Assembly (NCBI GenBank): GCA_013397795.1
Contig: VZTJ01005976.1
Location: 372,001-436,000, forward strand
DNA length: 64,000 nt
Direction of reading: 5' to 3'
DNA from: Orthonyx spaldingii
Taxonomy: Eukaryota > Chordata > Aves > Passeriformes > Orthonychidae
Part shown: piece by piece, positions 23,490 to 34,447 of the stretch
Position numbering within the stretch: position 1 is the first letter of the stretch
How the letters are laid out: every line of letters starts with the position of its first letter
Position numbers and translations under genes: made by a program
Notes under the pieces: model-generated
Told to the model about the DNA's origin: nothing
What the model saw: only the letters and a program-made list of their open reading frames with translations
Databases searched by the model: none

Positions 23490-24930
23490 TCAGGAATTTA
23501 ACTAGTCCATCTCCTTACTCTGAGATTGAATAGAATCTGCCAAGGCGAACTACCAAGTGTTTCTCTAACTCTTAAAAGCTTCCAGTGGAAGGGATCCCAT
23601 GACCTTGTAAGCAGCATGTATCACTGTTGAACCCTACAAGTGGAGAGTTATCACAGCAAGAGTTTATTCCTGCCAATTAAGTCAATTGCTTACTGTTCTT
23701 ATTGGCAGTAGATGTGATGAATAGTGCCTTCATTTGAACATTGCTACTGTGTTCTCCTAGTCTTCAAAGTAAACCCAGTTATTGAATCACTCTTCATGGG
23801 TCACATTTTCTAAGTCTGGCAATTGTCGATACTCTGAATCCTCTACAGTTCGTGCTCTTAAATCATATGGTCCAAAATATGACCCAAAGTGCTGGCTGAG
23901 GGTAGTGCAGAGTAGCTGGAACAACTACGGTCTGGCACTTGCATACACTGGAATTAGATTAGCCTTTCTGCAACAACATCCCAGATTTGTTTTGGTACCA
24001 CTAATAATTTCCACTTTGTGCCTTTATTTAGTGTCCGCATACTTGCCTTTAAGAGATCTCAGACCAAACTGTTTACAGTTCATCCAAGTGTGGTATCATG
24101 GGGGATATTTCAGATGTCCTCTTTTACTCTTTAGTCTGTGTTGTTCATGAACACGCTGATGGGATAGATGGCAGGCAAATCCTTGCAGGACCTTGCTTGA
24201 GTATCTTGCTAGACTCCAGTAAGCCTTTGGTAATTGCTTCTTGAGAACGCTTTGTACTGCTGTGAATCGTTTTGTGGTTGTAGATGCAGCCCTGTACCTG
24301 TGAGGACTTCGCAGACTGACAATGTCAAAGACATTTACAACAACAGGGAGATCTGGGGTCTTGTGTGCCTGTGGCCACCAGGCCAGTTTTCACAAAGAAA
24401 GGAATGAAGGGTACTGAGGTATGGCATACTTTGTTCCTGACAAATCCATATTGTCTGGCTGTTGCTTGGTTACTTTTTCATATGCATTTACAAAGGGAAT
24501 TTTATAGAAATTACCCTAGCCCTTTTCCAGGTTTAGGTTGACTGATAAGAATTCCTTTATTTTTAAATTCCTTGTGCATGTCCTGCTACTCTCTTGGGCT
24601 CTTTCCTCTGCTCTGTGAGTTCTCAGAGAGCAACACTCATGGTCTGTAGTGACATGGCTGATTGCTGGAGCATCCTAGGATAAAAGATATTAGCTGTTGC
24701 CAACTTGAATTCCATCAAAGTCCTCTGACTACTTTAGCTTATTCTTTCAACTTCTTAACATGGTTTGCTTAGTATAGTTTTGAGTGAAGTCAAAAATGCT
24801 GTTTATTACTTACTTGTAAATCTTATCTTTTTTTTTCCTTCTTCATCAGGTAATGGACCTATACTTAACTTTATCTTTTCTTGGATATTTATAGTCTTTG
24901 TGTCTGTTTTAGAACCTCAGCTGTGTTTTT
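23490..24930 (-). mobile_element. Ancient, heavily decayed CR1 LINE fragment (part of ORF2 and 3' UTR)
   Basis: On the + strand this 1.4 kb follows, block by block and in order, the antisense of the 3' half of amniote CR1. Examples are a CTAGTCCA...CTTAAAAGCTTCCAGTGGA block near 23505-23590; a TGGGTCACATTTTCTA block at 23798-23813; TTTCTGCAACAACATCCCAG near 23970; CCAGGCCAGTTTTCACAAAG near 24380; GACAAATCCATATTG at 24440-24454; GGTTTAGGTTGACTGATAA near 24530; and CATCAGGTAATGGACCTATA near 24845. The element's 3' end is to the left, so it reads on the minus strand. It is full of indels and stops and is not a source of protein. The high divergence points to an old amniote-level subfamily rather than a recent bird one. 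The edges are approximate, and recognition is from memory of the family. Confidence 0.75.
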
Positions 24931-24939
24931 GGACTCTTC

Positions 24940-27900
24940 TAATGAAGGTGTTACTGTGTTGACTTTTGAGTCATCTAAAACCCAGTCATTTGTCTGTCTC
25001 TCAGGATCCACACTCATATTTGCAACTACTGTGGTGAACTCTTTGAAAAATTTCTTTTGCATCATTTGCCCACTGTCGAGCTATCAGAAGCTTGATGTGC
25101 TCCATCCTGATCTGTTCAAGGTGCCAAATATGCAAGAGCATTCTCATTAAAGTTTGAGCTCTGCTGAGTATTTACTTACCTGCAGGCTGGCAATGAGAAG
25201 GACCAGGCTGGCCTGATAAATCTGAATGTGCAATAGTTGTTAATGCTGGATATAAAACTGCAGAGCACTAATTAGACTAAATGTTTGAGTGACTTTTCAC
25301 CAGACATCATTCTGGCCCTTTCTTCCTCTGGTTTTCAAGACTGTCCCTGTACTTTAATCATTGCTGTCTGTCTTTTCCATATGGATGCCAGTGTAATCCA
25401 ACCTCTCACAAGAGTACATCTTGTCTGTCTCTTTACCCTTAGTTTACTGATAAAAGAGCAATATGTAAGCTGCCTCTGTATCTTATTCAGTGCTTTGCAA
25501 AATTAAAGTATGCCTGGACAAGAAATTCATGTTAATTGCCCAGCATACTTGCAGACTATCAGGATAGGCCTTAGTTTTTAATTTCATATTCCTGATATGC
25601 CTTCAAATTGTACTTGAATGCCTTCAAGTAGCCATTACCTACTGATAGGTTTTACTTTCTTTTGGTACACATTTTCTTCAGCTGTTGATAATCACTGCAT
25701 ATTAGTCTGTAACATTGTTGCTTTATTTATTTATTTCCTGGGAACTTGTGGATCCTTTGAAGAGGGAAAACTGAGTATTTCCAACCAGAAGAATAGTAAA
25801 AGAATGATTTCTTCTTTAAAAAACCCACAAGAAGTTTAAAATGTTTGTATGTGTCCTCGTGGTATTCAGAATTATTCTAATGGTCATTACTCACTTTTGT
25901 TACTGTAATGATTAGTGCAGTTGCATTTTCTGTTGTTGGAGACACAACTCAGATTTTATATCCCAATGGGCTGGCTGTGTGCAGTAAGAGAACTGATTAG
26001 GATGTCAGTGAAGCTCCTTTTTCTTTCCACACAGAAACAGAGGGAAAAATAATTTTTAATTCTGACTGGTTTTCTCTTGCTGCATTTTTATTTAGAAAGT
26101 AAATTTAGATTTGTTATGATTTTATAAAAAATTGCATAACCCTAAGATAGATTTTGTAAGGGATCTACTGCTGCTATTAGCTCTTATCAGATCAGTGCTA
26201 GAAGAGAATATTCTTATTGAGGGCTAAGAAATAGTATTTATTAAGGACCATGTTTAGTAAGGTTACAAAATAGTAAACAGCTGCTTTTTGCTGCTGCAGT
26301 AAATCATTCAAAGAATTTGCTGTTATGAATCTGAAAACAAGAGCTGTTGCGCAGCTGAAAGAATGTGACACTGTTTGCACCATAACCACCAATAGTGAAG
26401 GAGGACAACTTCTCAGCTTCTGGGCTGACTTCTACATGGACAAAGCCTGTCTGTATTTTTCTCAAACAATAGTTGAATTCTACATCGCTGAAGTCAGTAG
26501 GAACTTAATTTTATCATGTGCTAAATATTCACGTGCATGTGCAGAAAGCTGCTAACTTGAACACCTTTGTAAAATCTATAAGTCACATATGTTACTAAAA
26601 TCACTGTGGCTGATGTCTGTATATCAGAAGACAATTTATGCATGGCTGGAAGATGCAGTAGTCTGTCCTAGAAAACATATACAGTGCTGTACCAAGGCAA
26701 ACTTTAGAAACTGTAATTGATAAAGTCATAAGATGGTTTTGGGCTATAGTCACTGTTAGTCCTCAAAATTTCACCTGTTTTTTTATCATAAACCTTTTGA
26801 TTGGAAACTGTGTGGGCAGTGTGACTCTGTGGACCTCAAAGAGGTTAGTGCCCTATGGACAGAGATTTGGATACCACTCTCTTAGACACTTCTGAAATTA
26901 ATTGCCTCTCTGGCTTGCTCTGTGACTCCAGCCATTTTTTCAGGACCCAAGTATCTCTGTGTTGTGCCCCACTTCCCCAGTTGTGGTGGGTGGGTGGGTG
27001 GATAGGAGCACAATAATATAACAGTAAAATTGTGCAGTGCTGATACTAAGTGCCAATACTGCCTTGACTGTTCTGTCTATTTTTAATCAGGGGTGGCCAG
27101 ACTTCACCTTTCACTCCCTACAAAGGGACAGAAGCAACCTGGCATCTGCAGCGGTGCTTCCTGAGCCTGCACTCCTGACCAGCAGCCTGCCACCCTCTCG
27201 ACACGAGGCTCATGGAGCCGCACAAACAATGTCACTGGTCGTGTCTGACTGGCCCTAGGCCTGACCTGGTGAAACCCTTGGCTAGGGACTGCCATGTTTG
27301 CAGAAAGGGGGGTATCCTAAAGGCAATCCTGTTGTTCTTATTTGTGAAAACAGCTGGGTAAAGGAAAGGCTCTCTGTCATTATGGGGGAGGGTGGGGGAT
27401 TAGAGCTCCAAAATAATCTTCTGCAGTGCTGGATATCAGAAAAACACTTGAGAAATGCCCAAACAACAAGACAGATTTTCTTTGGTGCTTGCATTTTTTT
27501 AGTCAGGGAGGTGAATTCACACCGAAGCACCTGGTATGGATTCCCTTTCCTGAGTACAGGCAAATGAGCAGTCAGCCCCTGGAAGAGTCTGGCAAACTGA
27601 GGTGCCTGTGTGGGGAAGCTTGTGTTTGGGAGCAGGGAAGCAGCAGGGAGCCTGTATTTCTGTAGGAGCTCAGCAAAGACAAACACCTTTCCCTGATAGC
27701 TGCCCTGCATGAGGAAAAGGAGGAGAAGCAGTGGCAGGATCCCAATTAGAGACTGTAAGAAAATTCACTGTGCATTTGCTTACATGAAAGGTTTGCTTTT
27801 GAGCACTTGAGGCTGGCTCAGAATTGATTGATTGATAATGATAGTTAGGGTCCATTTAAAGGCAATAAACTAACAATGTCTTGATGAAAATGTGCTTTAT

Positions 27901-28940
27901 ATGGCACCCATGACAGATATTTTGCAAGTACTGACACACCATCCCTCTAACTAATGTGGTAATGAATGTGCTAAGTGCTTGAGTGTTTGGGGTTTTTTTC
28001 TCCTCCATCCCTCAGTGTTGTTGCTATACCAGACCTCCTTGTGCTGCATTGATCCTTACCCAGATATTAGTCTCTTCAAGTACAATTGAACAGGCTTGTA
28101 TATAATTGGTGTCTCGGGGAGAGAAAAACTGGGTGGGAACTTAAACAAGACTGATGCTGAGACTTCATTGTGAGCAGGGAAGTTTATGAGCTGCTTTTGA
28201 CCCAAATTTGACTCCAGCCGATGACATGCTGCAGAGCTGGCAGGAAGAGAACAGAAGTCCTTCCATTTCCAGGAAGATCTGTGTGAGAAAATGAACAGGA
28301 AAGCCCAATGAAAGCAGTCCCTATTCAAGAGAAGACTAGAACAGAGAAATGGGAACATTGAAAAGTTCCACCAAAAAACCAATATTGTCACCTATGAACT
28401 CAACAGCCAAAAAGTGCTGCTTTCCAGAGTTTTCTTTGCAAGAGGCCCTGGCTCTCGGGCAGGTAAAAGCTCTGCTAGGAGCTCATTGCCATTGTTGCTA
28501 AAACTGATTATGAGAGAAAGTGTTGAAATTATACTCCCTAAGGTTAGTTGTCCAGTTTCTTAAAACAAGTAAAGCTGTTACTGACTCATTGGAGAGTGAA
28601 TGGAAGATTATAATGAAACAGATGGTGCAGAATTTAACTTAAAATCAAGATTCTTGTTGAGACTGGTCTATCTCAAGGCACTCTTCAGACAAATTGGTGT
28701 GCAGAGACATAAAATAATCCCTGTGGTCACCCTTGGGTCAATTTCTTAGTTACAAGATTTCAGAGTGCAGGACACATTGCTTATTTTTTGAGAAAGACAT
28801 CTCTTGTTTTTCTTAAGTTATAGTAAATATCACCTGTTTTAAAAGGTGGGTCCCAATCTGTGGATTCATATTGTAGAAACAGTCCTTTTAATTTAGGAAG
28901 ACCTATCAAAACCAACTTTATTTATAAACCTTTTCTGTCT
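24940..28940. other. Intergenic DNA without recognised genes
   Basis: Short unrelated open frames occur on both strands. Simple features include a TTTA triplet repeat near 25721-25735 and a GGTG repeat at 26984-27000. The left end might contain more CR1 too decayed to recognise. No RNA gene was seen. Confidence 0.6.
26984..27000 (+). repeat. Short GGTG/TGGG microsatellite
   Basis: Three consecutive GGG runs separated by single T, flanked by GG pairs, make a four-base repeat of about four units. It is close to, but not fully, a canonical G-quadruplex because the outer runs have only two G. Confidence 0.7.
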
Positions 28941-28949
28941 TCCAACCAC

Positions 28950-30060
28950 TGCCATTTTCTAGTTTCTCCATTCTTACTGCAGTCTTTTTCTTACCCCATT
29001 TCCAGTCAGCTTTTTAGGAGAGCTGTGTTAAGTCTTCCCTCTCCAAAAACATGAGTGAGCTACCATTTTTACTCCAAATAACTACTCAGTCTTTTTCTTT
29101 ACTGTGGAATAAATCACAGCCACAGTCTCTGACATTTCCAAATGAATGTCTAACCAAAAGCTGTAGCTCTATACCCCTGAAAGATAAACTCTTAACCCCT
29201 TGCCCACAGCTCTTCTACCCCTTACTCTTTTTTGTTTTGCTTCTACTATCATGTCCCTTTGGATTGACCATGACCCATTGGTTTGGTTTGGGTCTCCATC
29301 AAGATCCCTCCATCTGAGTCTTGCCAATTCTTCTGCCTTCCCTACTCAAGGCTTTTTTCCAGGTCCTTGACATCTCCTCTGTGCAGCACCCCTCCCTCTA
29401 ATGTCCAGCCTTCACACACGCTGCCTGGCCCTGCTCATTTACACTCTCTTGGAGAGTGTCAGTGCAAGGAGCTGCCCAAAAAATCATTGTCCTCATCTGT
29501 TGTTTCCTGTATTTGCCTTTCCTCACTCTCAACCTCACTTCTTTGCTTCAAAACCCTGCTTTGCCAGGAAGCATTCCAGAAGCTGGTAGCAGCTGTTATC
29601 CTCCCAGTCTCTTTCCTATTTCCCAGCATCTTCCCAGCTGTCTTCAGCATCCAGCAGTGGGGTCTCAAATAGCACCAGCACAGTCGTCTCCAGCTCTGTG
29701 GCCAGACTTTCCAAATGCACACTGGTCACAGCCACACCATCCTGTTTCTCAGATCACATTGACAAATCTTTCCCTGTGGAACAGGTACAGAAGTTGTTAC
29801 AGCTGAGAGATGCTAAAACAACTCTTTCTCTGCCTCTCTGTGCTCCTCACTGGATAAACAGTTCCTGAGCAGCAGAGGGATTCTCTTGCTCCTTCTTCAC
29901 TGAATTAATCATTTACTCCACAAGGTCTTTGCTTTTCAGACTATATATTTTTTAGTTCTGATTTACTGCCTTGGCCCTTAGCATTCAAATTCATCTGTCT
30001 TTTTTTTAAGACCACATTTTCCTCTACCATGCCGCCCTCTCCTTTTCAGCCCTTCATCAC
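28950..30060 (+). other. Pyrimidine-rich block of about 1.1 kb
   Basis: In nine 60-base rows counted by hand across the block, C+T made up 366 of 540 bases (68%), ranging from 60 to 77%. This strand asymmetry yields several overlapping + strand open frames (62-129 codons) of Ser/Leu/Pro/Phe-rich composition with no family resemblance. No repeat unit is evident. It could be decayed (CT)n-type sequence, an old retroelement, or an asymmetrically mutating transcribed region. Confidence 0.5.
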
Positions 30061-31251
30061 ACATGTGACCTTACTTAGTGACAGGGAACTGGCAAGTCAG
30101 AGACATAAGGGCAAGGCTGGGGACCAAATGGGGCAGAGGGCAGGGCTGCACATCCACAGCCACCCCTACACAATGCCCTCTGTTCACTGCTTGCTGTGCA
30201 GGCATCAGTATAGCAATGGACATGTGGGTTGTATACTGCCATGTGCAGCTGGTAAAGAGTTAACCCAGCGAGGAGGGTTTGGGAGCAGCCCAAACCTGCT
30301 CTCCTTACTCTTAAAACCACCGTGAACCTAAGCAGCCCTTGTTCTGAAGTGAGAAACCAGACAGCTCCTTAAAAACCTTGGGTGTGTTTCACACTATGTA
30401 TTTAATGTAATTAGTTCCCAGGTCAAGGCTTACCACTCCAGTTTTACCCCCAGTGAACTCTGAACTGACGACACCTTGCAGATCGGCTTTGCTGAATTTC
30501 CAGCATCTCCTGTCCAACGTGTTTCTTCCTCTTTCTTTTGCTTCATCATCTCGTTTATTTTTCATTTAGTGTCCTTCTATCTGGAGGCACCTGTCTTGTG
30601 TGAGAGGAATTTAATCCCCAGCCCACCTGCCCTCCTCCTCAGCACAGTGCACAAGTGAGAGTGGGCAGCATAAAATCCACGTGAGGGATCCCACCTACAC
30701 AGCTCAAGTGCTGAATAAATCATAGGAGCAGGACTTGCTGCGTCCAGGCCTTACTTTTTGGGCATCGGGGCAAGAACTGGTCTTTGTTTTGCAGCCATTT
30801 CTTTTGCCTTTAGCACCCTCTCAGGATCATTAATATGCCTTAGTCCTCTCTCACTGTTATCCAAAGTGCTGCTTGCATGTGTGTTCTGCTGTATCCTGTA
30901 TTTTCCAAAGCATCGTTATTTTCTGGGCACAAGCAGCCAGGTGCTGGATTTGCTCAACTTGACTGTGGCTCTGCATAAATACAATTCAGGTATGTCTTGA
31001 TATGGGCCTATGAATTGACCAAAACATGCTTTGGATGCTGATTCAACTTCAGTTGTAGGATTAGCTCAAAATTTGTAATTGCCTTTGTAGGTGCCATCTC
31101 TTCCTGGACATTTTCCCTTAAAAAAAAATATATCCCAGCTGTTTATAATCACAATTTATAAAGCTGTATTTTCAGTCTTAATCTCTTGCCATTTCAAACA
31201 GATCTGCAGGCGTAATTCTTCAAGCAGCTACCAGGGTATTCCCTTCCATGG

Positions 31252-31263
31252 TAATTTAAATTA
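31252..31263. promoter_or_regulatory. 12-bp palindrome TAATTTAAATTA, paired homeodomain-type site
   Basis: Two inverted TAAT cores are separated by four bases (TAAT-N4-ATTA), a spacing compatible with cooperative dimers of paired-class homeodomains. It lies in an AT-rich island (about 31110-31280) between GC-richer flanks. Function is inferred from the motif only. Confidence 0.35.
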
Positions 31264-32129
31264 GCCAAACAATAACCCCTTCAGTAATTAAAACACCCAA
31301 AAAAATCAGAACAAAAACCTTGCCATTTAAGTCTGTGTTAAACCAATTCATTGGAGTGACACGATTAAAATCTTGGGGCCAAATCCTGCTTGTCCTCTTC
31401 ATGTAAGTGCTGCTTTTGAGAGCAAAGGGATGAGTGAGAACAGCATTTAGTCCATACATTAATAATGTATATCCTTTGACTGACAGGGAATGGGCTGGCA
31501 GAACAAATGAAAGCACCCTGGGGTAAAAGGAAGAAAGCCTTGGTTTGTTGCTGCAAACTGCACAGGCATAAAAGTACATTTTGTTCCACTGTTAAATAAG
31601 GAGATTGGGGATATAATACTGTCTTTTCTACAGCACTTCCATTTTCTGCTCTTGGCAGAGAAGGATAAAACTGTCCACAGCTGTAATTGTTCCATCCAGC
31701 GCTCACATGCCTGGGAGAATTAATCGTGATCTGCAAAATTACTCCCCTTAGCTGCTGAGCAGTGCACTCGTGTGCAGCCAGCACCCACTGACCTGGGAGT
31801 CACCAAGGGCTGCATCCTCCACGTCCCAGCACTGCTCCCCATGGAGCTGCCGGCTTCACGCCTGGGGTAGCTCATGGTGGACATCCAGAGCCTCCTTTAG
31901 TCACCTAGCTTTGTCCTGGTCAGAAAGGTATTGATGTCTTTCTTTTAATTAAGCTGGTTGGAAGTTGATCCATGGAGCCAAGAGCTGCAATCCTACGTGA
32001 GCAGCCCCAAACCCTGTGGCTGCAGCGAGGGCAGAATGCACTGGGTGGGTACCTCCAGTTGCTGGCATAGGGCTCCTGTTGCCCACGAGCAGCCAGAGCC
32101 AGACCCAACCTTCATGGCTTCATCAGTCT

Positions 32130-32178
32130 CAGGGGGTTTAATGTTAATTTGAGCTGGATTTACTGATTACCTTTGTTT
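32130..32178 (+). repeat. Copy A of a diverged short repeat pair
   Basis: It shares with 34402-34447 a leading CAGGGG, an exact TGGATTTACTG (32155-32165) and an exact CCTTTGTTT (32170-32178) in the same order and spacing. The latter is a SOX/LEF-type motif. The similarity fades outside these limits. Confidence 0.5.
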
Positions 32179-34401
32179 GCAGGTTGTTCACTTTTTTTGC
32201 AAGAGGAATTCTAGACAGACAATAATACAAGAGAAACAAAGCAAATTCCAGGAACAAATTACCTCAAATTTTGCACAGTATAATAATACTGCACTTCTAC
32301 CATCTTTGCAGACATTCAATAGTGATTGTTGTCGTTTGAATTAATTCATAATGTTCTTGTCTAGCTTTTACCGAAGCAACTTTTCCCTGTTTATTGGGCT
32401 GTTTCTCTGGATGATTTTTGTATTCATATTGTACCTGATATTTTTCGTGCCTCCAGAGCAAAGCCAGAAAACTGCTGCATCAGTGCTGAAGGTAGCCAGG
32501 GAGGGTGAGTCAGCTTTTCACTTCCAGTCATAAAATTAAGACTTAGTAACCAATGAAGACCTGCTAATCAGGGTAAGCACCTTGCCATTTTTTTAGTTTT
32601 GAGCACGTAATTTCTACTGAGATATAATTACTACAACAAAAGATATTAAAAGAAGCATGTTTGAATGCTTCACCACCCAAAGGCAGGATGATGACCTTGC
32701 ACCTGGGCACCCCTTCAGCAGAGCAGCTGAGCAGACCCCTGTGCAGCTGCATTTCTTCCCCAGCTTGCCCCCACACGTGGTCATTGCTGGGACACGTGCC
32801 CAAGGCCAGTTCCCGAGAATGCCCGCAGCTGTCGAGCCTTGTGGATGGATTGGGGTTTCCACAACTAGGCAAGCCTGGTGTTGAGACCCAAGAGCACGAG
32901 GGAGGACAGCAACATGTTCAAGACAGGGGTGTTGAGGGCCCCACATGACATGGGCTGTCCTTGGAATGACGTGGGCACTGTGAGGGTTGTGAAAAGGAAT
33001 AGCCCTGCTGGTTAGGCATGAATATGTAACATCATAAATTCTTTATAACACGTATAAAGAACTACAAGGAAACAAAAAAAAGTGTAATCACCATGTGCAC
33101 TAGTTTCCATCCTACCATTTGAAAGCTTTCTTCATCAGTGGCTGAAAAACAAAGTGCCTGGGTTGAGATCTTCCTTTGGTCAACGGGAGAAGACATATCC
33201 CTGAAAGGCACAGCTTCATACCCAAGGCTCAGGACGGGGGAAGATGTCTCCTCAAGGGACTTCATTCCTCTATGGATTTTGACAAGTAGTTTAGAAGAGA
33301 CTTGACTTCTAGAAAGTCAATGTGTATGAGAGCAGTCCCGCTCCTGAAGTGTAAATGGCTTTAGAGCATGACCCAAACTCCTGGATTTTCTGGATAAACA
33401 GATACATTTTATCTTAAAAATACAAGTAATTTTTAAAAAGTATTTCTCTTGCTAAAGTTTTTTAAAGACTTTTTAAATCCTACTCATCTGTCTGGCTGAA
33501 GCTTCTCCAAAACCAGCCAAGGTGCTGTTAAGCAGAAGCAGGGGATATTGCATCTCTGTAATCCCAGTGGCAGGCTGAAACCCAGGGCAGGTGGCACCAA
33601 CCAGCCACTGGTGACCGAAGCGTGCTCAGGCCATCCTCAGGCCAGGGCTGCCTGCTGCTGGGCATGTGAAATGGTGTCAGACCATGCAGCCCTGAGATTT
33701 GGGGAGCCTGAGGCTGGCTGGCAGGAGATGGGGAATGGCAAAGAAAGCAGAGACGGGACAAACCAGCAGGGAAATCTGGGACGATAGGTGAGGATAGGGG
33801 GTGATTGACCTAGAGGAGAGGGAGGAAATGGGGACAGGTTGAATAACTAGGGACTGACGTGAGCGGGGAGTTGAAGGAAGTGGAGTGCTGCTGACTTGGG
33901 AGCAGGTCTTGGCACTCCTTGGGGATGTCCCCTCCCAAGCACAACATGAAGCCCAGGAGTCCTTTGCTGTGAGCAGGCCCTTGTGGAACTGGGTGCCCGT
34001 GGCAGGGGAGGATGCCGGGGTCACGGACTGGACTCTGTACAGTGGCCCCAACCAGCACTGGAGGGCTCACTGAGCTCGTTGTTTGGTGGTGGAGGGGTTA
34101 ATTCCACATATGAAACCCTGTGGGAAGGTAGCAACGCCAGACACCCACAGCTGGGAAATACCACCTACACAAACCTAAATTCAGCCTCTGGAAACCAGTT
34201 ACTGTGATACTGTCTCTAACGGCAGCCCCGCAGGCATCCGTCCCTGCAGCGCAGGGCCAGGCATTCTCTCTGTGCTCCCATGGCAAGAGGAGATACAATC
34301 CCCCCCACAAGGACACATCATCTAGCTCAAGGAGAGAGACAACCCCATTCTTCCATCACTGTCCATTAGAACCTAATACAAATTTGAAGTGATGAAACTA
34401 T

Positions 34402-34447
34402 CAGGGGTTAACATTCATTCAAGTTGGATTTACTGCTTCCTTTGTTT
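34402..34447 (+). repeat. Copy B of a diverged short repeat pair
   Basis: The partner of 32130-32178, about 2.27 kb away in the same orientation. TGGATTTACTG is at 34425-34435 and CCTTTGTTT at 34439-34447. It could be a local duplication, two members of an unrecognised repeat, or chance. Confidence 0.5.

Noticed and set aside
23782..24150. 122-codon + strand open frame with hydrophobic stretches resembling membrane segments
   Set aside because: It lies inside the antisense CR1 remnant, and the reading frame is a by-product of the LINE 3' UTR complement.
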